In this document: positions 1 through 7,073 of the stretch, one piece after another
Layout: each line of letters begins with the position of its first letter
Numbering within the stretch: position 1 is the first letter of the stretch
DNA from: Rhodanobacter sp.
GTDB lineage: Bacteria > Pseudomonadota > Gammaproteobacteria > Xanthomonadales > Rhodanobacteraceae
DNA length: 8,124 nt
Reading direction: 5' to 3'
NCBI GenBank assembly: GCA_026193555.1
Contig: JAPHUU010000133.1
Span: 1 to 8,124, forward strand
The notes under the pieces: model-generated
What the model was told of the DNA's origin: nothing
Databases searched by the model: none
The model's input: only the letters and a program-made list of their open reading frames with translations
Made by a program: the position numbers and the translations under genes

Positions 1-1026
1 CTTTTCCAGCGCCGACAGGCGGCGCGCGTACTCGTCCAGATGCTTGAAACGGGCAGCATTCTTGCGCCACAGGCGGCTTTCCTGCAGCGGCACGCCCGAT
101 GAATATTCGCCGGCCTCGCGGATTGAATGCGTAACCAGACTCTTGGCCGTAATGGTAACCCGGTCGGCCAGTTCAAGATGTCCCAGCACTCCCGCATTGC
201 CACCGATCATGCAATAGCGCCCGATCTTCGCGCTGCCGGCTACTGCAGCGCAGCCCGCCATCGCCGTGTGCGCACCGATGTGGACGTTGTGGGCGATCTG
301 GATCTGGTTGTCCAGGCGCACATCTTCTTCCAGCACGGTATCGTCCAGCGCGCCGCGGTCGATCGTGGTATTGGCACCGATCTCGCAGTCGTCACCGATA
401 CGCACGCCGCCCAGCTGCGGCAGCTTGACCCACCCGCCGTGGTCGGAAAGATTTCGGTCGAAGGCAAGGCCGAAGCCATCCGAACCGATCACCGCACCCG
501 GGTGCACCAGCACGCGGCGACCAAGGGTGACCCGGGTCACCAGGGTCACGCGAGCGACCAGACGTGACTGTGCGCCGACCGTGCAGCCTTCGCCGATGAT
601 GCAATGAGGGCCGAGCACGACGCCGTCCTCGACGGTGGCGCCATGCTCGATTACGCAACCCGGGCCGATACTCGCCGTGGCGCTGACGTCTGCGCCGGCA
701 GCGACGACCGCGGATGGGTGAATGCCCGGCGGGGCCGCTGGCAAGCGCTCGAACAATGCCGCAATCCGCGCATACGCGACGTAGGGGTCGGTGGCGATCA
801 GCGCTGCCGTAGGGCAGTCGGCCAGATTCTCGGCGCGCATCACCACCACGCCCGCCCGGGTTGCGCCCAGTGCGGCGGCGTACTTGCCGTTGGACAGGAA
901 GCTGAGCTGGCTGGGTCCGGCGCCCGCCAGGGTGCCGACGCCATCGACAAGACGGGCGCCATCACCGTGCAGAGACAGTCCGAATCGCTCGGCCAGTTCA
1001 GTCAGGGAATGGCTGATCGTGTTCAC
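1..1026 (-). CDS. lpxD: UDP-3-O-acylglucosamine N-acyltransferase LpxD (3' end cut by window)
   Basis: LpxD transfers a 3-hydroxyacyl chain from acyl-ACP to the 2-amino group of UDP-3-O-acylglucosamine, the third step of lipid A synthesis, in the cytoplasm as a homotrimer. The visible 342 codons are open to the window edge, so the stop and roughly the last 10-20 residues are missing. Residues about 1-100 match the N-terminal uridine-binding domain (LSFLSNGKY near 41-49). Repeated hexapeptides of the left-handed beta-helix follow from about 103 to 295. The motifs IGSDGFG (about 180-186) and QIAHNVHIG (about 243-251) are visible. The His in IAHN (about 246) aligns with catalytic His239 of E. 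coli, and GRYCMIGG and GHLEL follow. The C-terminus (RLSALEK) is entering the helical tail. I chose a GTG start at 1026 because GGAG (1037-1034) sits 7 nt upstream. The ATG two codons earlier (1032) would leave only 1 nt. Family identity is certain; the start is moderately sure. Confidence 0.96.
   Translation of the reverse strand, partial: MNTISHSLTELAERFGLSLHGDGARLVDGVGTLAGAGPSQLSFLSNGKYAAALGATRAGVVVMRAENLADCPTAALIATDPYVAYARIAALFERLPAAPPGIHPSAVVAAGADVSATASIGPGCVIEHGATVEDGVVLGPHCIIGEGCTVGAQSRLVARVTLVTRVTLGRRVLVHPGAVIGSDGFGLAFDRNLSDHGGWVKLPQLGGVRIGDDCEIGANTTIDRGALDDTVLEEDVRLDNQIQIAHNVHIGAHTAMAGCAAVAGSAKIGRYCMIGGNAGVLGHLELADRVTITAKSLVTHSIREAGEYSSGVPLQESRLWRKNAARFKHLDEYARRLSALEK
526..549. repeat. 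16-bp perfect palindrome plus direct repeat inside lpxD
   Basis: GGTGACCCGGGTCACC at 526-541 is a perfect palindrome. GGGTCAC occurs at 534-540 and again at 543-549. The coding frame reads RVTLVTRVTL, so much of this can come from the beta-helix repeat. A second perfect 12-bp palindrome, GCACCCGGGTGC, lies at 494-505. Confidence 0.6.
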
Positions 1027-1033
1027 AAACATG

Positions 1034-1037
1034 CTCC
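1034..1037 (-). promoter_or_regulatory. Ribosome binding site deciding the lpxD start
   Basis: GGAG on the minus strand lies 7 nt before a GTG codon (1026-1024) but only 1 nt before the upstream in-frame ATG (1032-1030). Normal spacing favours the GTG. The shorter N-terminus also lies closer to the E. coli LpxD length. This is inferred from spacing only. Confidence 0.55.
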
Positions 1038-1038
1038 G

Positions 1039-1071
1039 CGCCCCGACGCCCGACATGATGCCGGGGCGTCG
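1039..1071 (-). repeat. Overlapping inverted repeats in the bamA-lpxD junction
   Basis: CGACGCCC (1044-1051) is the exact reverse complement of 1064-1071, giving an 8-bp stem with a 12-nt loop. A second pairing, 1039-1045 with 1062-1068, gives a 7-bp GC-only stem. The two share bases and so exclude each other. They lie between the bamA stop and the lpxD ribosome binding site. No T-run follows on either strand, so this does not look like a classical intrinsic terminator. A role in mRNA stability or in tuning lpxD translation is possible but unproven. Confidence 0.6.
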
Positions 1072-1081
1072 AGCCGTCTCA

Positions 1082-3496
1082 TCAGAACTGGCTGCCGAAG
1101 GTGAACTGGATGCGTTCCTCGTAGTGACCGTCATTGGCCTGGGTGCGTATCGGCAGGGCAAGGCTGATGATCAGCGGACCGATCGGCGCCTGCCAGTGCA
1201 GCGACAGACCAGTGGAGACACGCAAGGTACTGGCGTTGAAGCTCTGGTAGTCCTTGTACGCATTGCCGGCGTCGACGAACCATGAAACGCGTGCAGTATT
1301 CACGTCCTTCAGGAACGGCAGTGGCAGGTAGAGCTCCGCGGTGCCCAGCACCTTCAAGGCGCCGCCGACGGGCTGAGCGTAGCGGCCGTCCGAGCAGATG
1401 CCGCCGGGTCCTTCCACTCCGTTGGCGGTGATGCAGATGCGCGGGCCCAGCGTGTTGTCCTGGAAGCCGCGCACGTCGCGCACGCCACCGGAGTAGAAGT
1501 TGCTCCAGAACGGGAAATCGTTGCGCATGTCGACGATGGGGTGGTCGGTGGTATTGGCCTGGAGCGTGGCCAGAGCCGCATCGCTGATGCCGTTCTTGCC
1601 GTAGGTCTTGCCGTAACCCACCTGGCCGTTCATGTACAGCACGAAGCCCTTGCCTATCGGCCAGTAGTGGTTCGCTTCCGCTGTCAGCTTCCAGTACTGC
1701 GTGGTTGACCCCGGCAGCGCGACATCGGTCGACAGGGAGATCAGGCCGCCGCGGGTTGGCGCCCAGTAGCCGTTGCGGGTGTCGTGGTTCCAGCCAAGGG
1801 TGCCGGTCCAGGAATGGATGGTCTTGTTGCCGATCTCGTTCTGGTAGTCCACAAGGATCTGCGGGCTGTAGCCGGGGATCAGGTTGACCTTGTTGCTGCT
1901 GATGCCCAGGCCGATGCGCACGCCGTCGGTTTCGCTGACCGGAATGCCCAGGTAGGTCGCGAAGGACTTGTTGCTGGTGGCATAGTTGGCGAAGGTGGAA
2001 CTGGCGTTGCCGTAGTCGGTCTTGGTGAAGTTCAGGTTGTAACCAATGCCCACGCCGCTGTCGGTCAGGTAGGGGTTGTAGTAGTTGGTGCTGAAACTGG
2101 TGGTGTAGGAGCTGCGTGAACCACTCACCGATACGCTGTCACCGGAACCGAACAGGTTGTTCTGCGATACCGATGCATTCAGGATCAGGCCGGAGTACTG
2201 CGAGTAACCCACGCCGAACTGCATGCTGCCGGCGGACTGCTCTTCGACCTTGATCGTGACGTCGACCTTGTCCTGTGTGCCGGGCACACGTTTCTTGTCG
2301 ATGTCGACCTTCTTGAAATACCCCAGTCGCTGCAGTCGGACCTTGGAGCGGTCGATCGCTGCCTGGGAATAGAACGAGCCTTCCAGCTGGCGCATTTCCC
2401 GGCGCAGCACCCCGTCCTCGGTGCGGGTGTTGCCCTGGAAGATGACCCGGCGCACGTACACGCGCTGGCCCGGCTCGATGTAGAGGGTGACTTCGGCCGT
2501 GCGGTTTTCCTTGTCCAGCTTCGGGATCGGCGTGACCTTGGCGAAGGCGTAACCGATATTCGCCAGAATCGCCTTGATCGCCTTCGTGCTGGCCTCGATC
2601 GCGGCGCGATTGAAGATGTCGCCCTTCTTCAGAAAGACGAGCTGACGCAAGGTGGTTTCCGGCAGGATCAGCGTGCCGAGCAGCTTGACGTCGGAGATCT
2701 TGTAGATCTCGCCTTCCTTCACGCTGGTGTCGACATACATGGAGCGCTTGTCGGGGGCAATCGTCACCTGGGTGGAGTTCACGCCGAAATCGGCATAGCC
2801 CCGGTTCATGTAGTAGGACTGCAGTTTTTCCAGGTCACCCGAAAGCTTCTCGCGCGAATACTGGTCGTTCTTCGAATACCAGGACATCAGGTTTGGCGTG
2901 CCCGACTCGAAATCACTGCGGATTTGCTTGTCGGTGAAGGCGTGGTTGCCCAGGATGTTGATCTCCTGGATCTTGGCGGCCTTGCCCTCGCGAACCTCGA
3001 TATCCACCGCGACGCGATTGCGATCCAGCCGGGTGACGTGCGGGATCACCGACACGTTGTACTTGCCGCGGTTGTAGTACTGACGGGTGAGCTCCTGCTG
3101 CACATTGTCCAGCGCCAGCCGGTCGAAGGTCTCGCCCTCGGCAAGACCGATCTGCTTGAGGCCCTTCTTCAGGTCATCGGTCTTGATGTCCTTGTTGCCG
3201 CGCAGGGTCAGCTTGGCGATCGACGGCCGCTCGACCACCTTGATCACCAGGATGCTGCCGTCGCGATCGATTTCCACGTCGCTGAAGAACTTGGTCTGAT
3301 ACAACGCGCGAATGGCCCGTTGGGCCTCGTCGTTGGTCATCCGGTCGCCCTTGTGCACAGGGAGGTAGGTGAAGACCGTGCCTGCCGATATGCGGCTGAG
3401 ACCGTCGATACGGATGTCGGACACCACGAACGGGTCGAATGCAAACGCATGGGCGGAGAGGGATGCAAGCAGGATCAGCGCGGCGATACGCTTCAT
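1082..3496 (-). CDS. bamA: Outer membrane protein assembly factor BamA
   Basis: BamA is the central Omp85-family component of the BAM complex, which folds and inserts beta-barrel proteins into the outer membrane. The 804-residue length is typical. A signal peptide is visible: MKR, a hydrophobic run, then an AFA cleavage site, giving a mature protein that begins FDPF near residue 20. Five POTRA domains follow at about 22-90, 91-171, 172-262, 263-343 and 344-418. The C-terminal 16-strand barrel runs from about 420 to 804 and ends in Phe, as expected for the outer-membrane beta-signal. The conserved loop-6 VRGF motif is at 675-678. Cys688 and Cys701 in the same loop resemble the disulfide pair of E. 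coli BamA. The ATG start gives a well-formed signal peptide, with a weak GGAA upstream. A 187-nt gap separates it from rseP. In E. coli the homologue has a sigma-E-responsive promoter, but no clear one is visible here. Confidence 0.98.
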   Translation of the reverse strand: MKRIAALILLASLSAHAFAFDPFVVSDIRIDGLSRISAGTVFTYLPVHKGDRMTNDEAQRAIRALYQTKFFSDVEIDRDGSILVIKVVERPSIAKLTLRGNKDIKTDDLKKGLKQIGLAEGETFDRLALDNVQQELTRQYYNRGKYNVSVIPHVTRLDRNRVAVDIEVREGKAAKIQEINILGNHAFTDKQIRSDFESGTPNLMSWYSKNDQYSREKLSGDLEKLQSYYMNRGYADFGVNSTQVTIAPDKRSMYVDTSVKEGEIYKISDVKLLGTLILPETTLRQLVFLKKGDIFNRAAIEASTKAIKAILANIGYAFAKVTPIPKLDKENRTAEVTLYIEPGQRVYVRRVIFQGNTRTEDGVLRREMRQLEGSFYSQAAIDRSKVRLQRLGYFKKVDIDKKRVPGTQDKVDVTIKVEEQSAGSMQFGVGYSQYSGLILNASVSQNNLFGSGDSVSVSGSRSSYTTSFSTNYYNPYLTDSGVGIGYNLNFTKTDYGNASSTFANYATSNKSFATYLGIPVSETDGVRIGLGISSNKVNLIPGYSPQILVDYQNEIGNKTIHSWTGTLGWNHDTRNGYWAPTRGGLISLSTDVALPGSTTQYWKLTAEANHYWPIGKGFVLYMNGQVGYGKTYGKNGISDAALATLQANTTDHPIVDMRNDFPFWSNFYSGGVRDVRGFQDNTLGPRICITANGVEGPGGICSDGRYAQPVGGALKVLGTAELYLPLPFLKDVNTARVSWFVDAGNAYKDYQSFNASTLRVSTGLSLHWQAPIGPLIISLALPIRTQANDGHYEERIQFTFGSQF

Positions 3497-3683
3497 CGTC
3501 GATTCCGTTGGGTTGTTTCGATCGCGCAGCCGGTTTGGCTACCCCGATCAAGAGCAAGAAACGGGAACCGGCCCCGCCTCGAAAAGAGATTCCGTACCCC
3601 GCACGAGTACGTCGTTTGACTTGCCGGCGCGCAAAGATGCGGCAGGCAAATCGGTGCATTGCAGGTGTCGCTGGCCATCAGCG
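3497..3683. other. 187-nt intergenic region between rseP and bamA
   Basis: This is the longest non-coding stretch in the window. It holds a weak 5-bp hairpin right after the rseP stop (3669-3673 with 3679-3683, loop GCCAT) and a few other short inverted repeats. None has a T-run typical of an intrinsic terminator. I looked on the minus strand for sigma-70 (TTGACA/TATAAT) and sigma-E (GGAACTT/TCTGA) promoters and saw no convincing match. By position it is the likeliest site for a bamA promoter or 5' UTR. Confidence 0.5.
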
Positions 3684-5030
3684 TCACGATAGCCACATGC
3701 GGTGGATGTCGTTGTAGCAAGCCAGCCCCATCAGGGTGAACAGCAGGACCAGACCGATGTACTGGCCGATGATCATGATCTGTTCGCTGACCGGGCTGCC
3801 CTTGACCAGTTCGATCAGATAATACAGCAGGTGCCCACCATCCAGGATCGGGATCGGCAGCAGGTTGAGGATCGCCAGACTCAGCGATACCAGCGCCAGG
3901 AAATTGAGGAACCAGGGAAGGCCCATGTGGGCCGAGGCATTCGCCACCTGGGCGATGCCGATCACGCCCGACAGGTTTCTGGTCGAAGTCTGGCCGCTCA
4001 GCATCTTGCCGAGCATCCCGAAGGTCTGTGCGGTATTGCGCCAGGTGGATTGGAGCGAGGCGCCGAATGCCCGCAGCGGGCCGTAACGCACGGTAGCCAG
4101 TTCGGGCATGGGAGCACCCACGCCAATCGCCCACTTCCGCTTCCCGCCTTCCAGCGATTCCCATTTTGCGATGACGTTCAATTGCAGGGGGCGACCTGCT
4201 CTTTCGACAGTGATCGCGAGATGGGGGGACTTGATGGCAGCCGCCTGCACCAGCTTGACGAAAGCATCGAAGTCGCTGACTGGCTGGCCGTTGATACCGA
4301 CCACGCGGTCGCCAGGCATCATGCCCGCCATGGCCGCCGGTTGACCAGCCATGACGGTCGCGGCTACCGCTGGTGGTGGCGCCGGTTGCAAACCCAGCTG
4401 GTTCAGATATTTGTCGACGGCCTGGCCCGCCGGCAACTTGTCCAGCGGCAACACAAGGTGGCGCTGCTGGCCGTTGCTGCGGCGCACCGTGATCAGCAGC
4501 GGTGTGCGTCCAAGCAAGCCATCGACCACCGCATCCATCGAGTCGCTCAAGGTGGTCACGGCCTGGCCGTCGACGCTGAGAATTCTGTCACCCGTCTGGA
4601 TTCCCGCTTCGGCGGCCAGGCTGTGCGGCGTGGCGGTCACCACCGGCGCCACGTCCGGCCGTCCCAGCATGAACATCAGCCAGAACGCGGCGACGGTGAA
4701 GATCAGGTTGAAACCCGGCCCGGCAGCCACGATGGCAATGCGCTTCCATACCGATTTTCCGGTGAACTCCTGGCCGCGCAGGGCAGGATCGACCTCGCCC
4801 TCGCGCGCATCGAGCATCTTGACGTAGCCACCCAACGGAATGGCGGCAATCTGGTATTCAGTGCCATCGCGGCCGACGCGCTTCCAGATCGCATGGCCGA
4901 AGCCCACCGAGAAGCGCAGTACCTTGACCCCACAGCGGCGCGCGACCCAGTAATGGCCGAACTCATGGAATGTCACCAGCACGCCGAGCGTGACCAGCAA
5001 CCAGAATACGGGGCCGAAAAAGGAAGTCAT
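3684..5030 (-). CDS. rseP: RIP metalloprotease RseP (site-2 protease)
   Basis: RseP is an inner-membrane zinc metalloprotease. In E. coli it cleaves the anti-sigma factor RseA inside the membrane after DegS has trimmed it, releasing sigma-E, and it also clears leftover signal peptides. This protein has 448 residues from the ATG at 5030. The zinc-binding HEFGH is at 22-26, exactly the E. coli numbering, within the first membrane segment. GGYVKMLD and GPGFN follow, then two PDZ domains at about 126-200 and 215-300. Near the C-terminus is the LDG motif (Asp397, the third zinc ligand) in NLLPIPILDGGH, then a last membrane segment. A TTG at 5033 is a possible start one codon earlier. I prefer ATG because TTG is rarer and the HEFGH numbering fits. 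No strong Shine-Dalgarno is visible. It lies 36 nt after dxr. Confidence 0.97.
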   Translation of the reverse strand: MTSFFGPVFWLLVTLGVLVTFHEFGHYWVARRCGVKVLRFSVGFGHAIWKRVGRDGTEYQIAAIPLGGYVKMLDAREGEVDPALRGQEFTGKSVWKRIAIVAAGPGFNLIFTVAAFWLMFMLGRPDVAPVVTATPHSLAAEAGIQTGDRILSVDGQAVTTLSDSMDAVVDGLLGRTPLLITVRRSNGQQRHLVLPLDKLPAGQAVDKYLNQLGLQPAPPPAVAATVMAGQPAAMAGMMPGDRVVGINGQPVSDFDAFVKLVQAAAIKSPHLAITVERAGRPLQLNVIAKWESLEGGKRKWAIGVGAPMPELATVRYGPLRAFGASLQSTWRNTAQTFGMLGKMLSGQTSTRNLSGVIGIAQVANASAHMGLPWFLNFLALVSLSLAILNLLPIPILDGGHLLYYLIELVKGSPVSEQIMIIGQYIGLVLLFTLMGLACYNDIHRMWLS

Positions 5031-5053
5031 CAATGGCCGTTGCGGTAAGTCAT
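5030..5053 (-). other. Possible 7-codon mini-ORF overlapping the rseP start
   Basis: In the dxr-rseP gap an ATG at 5053 opens a frame encoding MTYRNGH. Its TGA stop (5032-5030) shares one base with the rseP ATG, forming TGATG. Such an arrangement can allow translational coupling, which would help because rseP lacks a clear ribosome binding site. The mini-ORF also lacks a strong one, so it may be chance. Confidence 0.25.
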
Positions 5054-5066
5054 CGGTACAAGAATA

Positions 5067-6242
5067 TCAGCAAGCCTTGCGCAGAACGCGGCGGGCCGCC
5101 TCGCGGGCGTCCCGGTCGCGTTCACAAAGGGTTTGAACATCGACCACGGCTTGCGCTGGCAGTTCCGCAAGAACCGTCTCGACCACATCGGCGATCGACA
5201 GGAACGGCAGTGCGCCAGCCAGGAATGCCTCTACCGCCACCTCATTGGCGGCATTCAGCACAGCCGGCGCGTCACCCCCGGCGCGCAGCGCCTGGAAGGC
5301 CAGCGCCAGGCAGCGAAAGGTGCCCAGGTCCGGTGGCTCGAACACCAGCGGCGCGCAGGCCGCCAGGTTCAGCGGCGCCACCCCGGCATCGACCCGCTCC
5401 GGCCATGCCAGGGCATGGGCGATCGCGGTGCGCATGTCCGGATTGCCCAGCTGCGCCAGCACCGAGCCGTCGGCGTACTCGACCATGGAGTGGATCAGGC
5501 TCTGAGGGTGCACCAGAACCTCGATGACCTCCACCGGGGCCTGGAACAGGTGGTGCGCCTCGATCACTTCGAGGCCCTTGTTCATCAGGGTCGCCGAATC
5601 GACCGAGATCTTGCGCCCCATCACCCAGTTCGGATGCTTGCAGGCGTCATCCGGGGTGACCTGCGCCAGTTGCGCCCGTGTGCGACCGCGGAACGGGCCG
5701 CCCGAAGCGGTCAGGATCAGGCGGCGCACTCCGCTTCTGACCAGATTGGCGCGGCCACCCGGCAGGCATTGAAAGATCGCGTTGTGTTCGGAATCGACCG
5801 GAATCAGGGCGCCGCCGCCAGCCGACACTGCCTGCAGCAGCAGCGGGCCGGCCATCACGATGGATTCCTTGTTGGCCAGCAGCAGCCGCTTGCCCGCTCG
5901 CGCAGCGGCAAGCGTGGACTCCAGGCCGGCCGCACCGACGATCGCGGCGACCACGGTGTCACACAGCGTACTGGCGGCGGCTGCGGTCAGTGCGGCATGG
6001 CCGCTGGCCACTTCGCAGTGCACCCCTGCGGCGGCCAGTCGCCGCGCAAGTTCCGCTTCCAGCGCCGGATCGGCGATCACCGCGAGCTCCGGACGGTGGC
6101 GCACGCACAGTTCGGTCAGTGCCTCGACCTGGCGATGCGCGGTCAGCACCGTGGCGCGGAAACGCTCGGGGTGACGCGCGATGACATCCAGGGTGTTGCC
6201 CCCGATCGATCCCGTGGCACCCAGTACGGCTACCCTGTTCAT
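5067..6242 (-). CDS. dxr: 1-deoxy-D-xylulose 5-phosphate reductoisomerase
   Basis: Dxr (IspC) converts 1-deoxy-D-xylulose 5-phosphate to 2-C-methyl-D-erythritol 4-phosphate using NADPH and a divalent metal. This is the first committed step of the MEP isoprenoid pathway, in the cytoplasm. The 391-residue length is normal. The N-terminal Rossmann nucleotide-binding motif GATGSIG is at 8-14. ANKES (about 123-127) is followed by [11 protein letters not shown], with metal ligands Asp150 and Glu152 at the same positions as in E. coli. The flexible loop and active-site run lies at about 204-225 ([20 protein letters not shown] then GLE, with Glu225 as a further metal ligand). The C-terminal domain carries DLGTF and NAANE (about 330-334). 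The ATG overlaps the cdsA stop as ATGA, indicating translational coupling. Its place between cdsA and rseP differs from E. coli, where dxr comes before uppS. Confidence 0.98.
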   Translation of the reverse strand: MNRVAVLGATGSIGGNTLDVIARHPERFRATVLTAHRQVEALTELCVRHRPELAVIADPALEAELARRLAAAGVHCEVASGHAALTAAAASTLCDTVVAAIVGAAGLESTLAAARAGKRLLLANKESIVMAGPLLLQAVSAGGGALIPVDSEHNAIFQCLPGGRANLVRSGVRRLILTASGGPFRGRTRAQLAQVTPDDACKHPNWVMGRKISVDSATLMNKGLEVIEAHHLFQAPVEVIEVLVHPQSLIHSMVEYADGSVLAQLGNPDMRTAIAHALAWPERVDAGVAPLNLAACAPLVFEPPDLGTFRCLALAFQALRAGGDAPAVLNAANEVAVEAFLAGALPFLSIADVVETVLAELPAQAVVDVQTLCERDRDAREAARRVLRKAC

Positions 6243-7063
6243 TGCACGATGTCCAGCAGCAGCAAGCCTGCGGCGAAGACCGGCAGCGCCGCAAAGACGC
6301 TGTCGAGCCGATCCATCAGGCCGCCGTGGCCCGGGATCAGGGTGCCCGAGTCCTTCACCTGGGCATGCCGTTTCATCAGGCTCTCCAGCAGATCACCGAC
6401 GATCGACACGCCGACCGTGATGGCCGCCAACAGCGCCAGCGCCAGCAGTCGGCCCCCGCGCACATCGAGCAACCACCCGCCCAATACGGTAACTGCCACC
6501 CCGGCGGCGACAGCGCCATAGGCGCCCGCCCAGGTCTTGCCGGGGCTGATCTGCGGTGCCAGCTTGCGCTTGCCGAATGTGCGGCCGCTGAAATAGGCGC
6601 CGATATCGGCGGCCCAGACAATGATCAGGGCAAGCAGGGTCCATAGCTGACCATGCGGCCCCCGACTGTGGATGAGAATCACGGCGCTCCACGCCGGAAA
6701 TACCACGAACGCCCCGGCCAGCAGCTTCAGTGCACGATTCTCGGGGGTCGGTGCGGCAGCGAAGGCGAAGTGACCCAGCCATACGCAGGCAATCAGCCAC
6801 CAGCACACACCGGCAGCCAGCACCAAGGGCATCCACGCCGAAGTGTGGACCCACCAGAGCATGGCAAATCCGATGGCAGCCACGATCAGCCAGGTGATGC
6901 TCCACCCCGCCTGCTTCAAGCCACTGAGTTTCATCCATTCCCGCAAGGCAGCCAGGAACGCTGCCGCCGCCAGCAGGGCCAGAAAGCCGGTTGACGACAG
7001 CAGGATCAGCAGGATCACCAGCGGAGCAAGCATCAGGGCGGTGAGAGTGCGCTGCAGCAGCAT
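6239..7063 (-). CDS. cdsA: Phosphatidate cytidylyltransferase (CDP-diglyceride synthase)
   Basis: CdsA makes CDP-diacylglycerol from phosphatidic acid and CTP at the inner membrane, the precursor of all major phospholipids. The protein has 274 residues, with several hydrophobic membrane segments starting at residue 1. A conserved cytoplasmic stretch contains [15 protein letters not shown] and ISPGKTW. The full CDP-diglyceride synthase signature spans about 228-254: SLMKR, then KDSG, then HGG, then DRLD, including the metal-binding acidic residues. The frame is open upstream to 7156, but that extension is charged, would overlap uppS, and lacks a family match. The ATG at 7063 has a good GAGGA 5 nt upstream. 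Only 8 nt separate it from uppS, and its stop overlaps the dxr start. Confidence 0.97.
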   Translation of the reverse strand: MLLQRTLTALMLAPLVILLILLSSTGFLALLAAAAFLAALREWMKLSGLKQAGWSITWLIVAAIGFAMLWWVHTSAWMPLVLAAGVCWWLIACVWLGHFAFAAAPTPENRALKLLAGAFVVFPAWSAVILIHSRGPHGQLWTLLALIIVWAADIGAYFSGRTFGKRKLAPQISPGKTWAGAYGAVAAGVAVTVLGGWLLDVRGGRLLALALLAAITVGVSIVGDLLESLMKRHAQVKDSGTLIPGHGGLMDRLDSVFAALPVFAAGLLLLDIVQ

Positions 7064-7068
7064 CGTAT

Positions 7069-7073
7069 TCCTC
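7069..7073 (-). promoter_or_regulatory. Ribosome binding site of cdsA, overlapping the uppS stop
   Basis: GAGGA on the minus strand, 5 nt before the cdsA ATG. It shares bases with the uppS TGA (7074-7072), so ribosomes ending uppS are placed to restart at cdsA. This is the clearest Shine-Dalgarno in the window and fixes the cdsA start against a longer frame that would begin at 7156. Confidence 0.8.

Noticed and set aside
2924..3619. 231-codon open frame on the plus strand opposite the 5' end of bamA
   Set aside because: It mirrors the POTRA-coding region and runs on into the gap with an Arg-rich tail. There is no family resemblance or ribosome binding site.
3669..3683. Small hairpin directly after the rseP stop as a terminator
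   Set aside because: The stem is only 5 bp and no T-run follows on the minus strand.
3702..5048. 448-codon open frame on the plus strand opposite rseP
   Set aside because: It lies almost exactly antisense to rseP, has no recognisable domain, and is rich in His, Arg, Gln and Asp as expected for a complement-strand frame of a GC-rich gene.
5133..6521. 462-codon open frame on the plus strand opposite dxr and cdsA
   Set aside because: It crosses two real genes in antisense, has low-complexity composition and no family motif. It is a GC-driven shadow frame.
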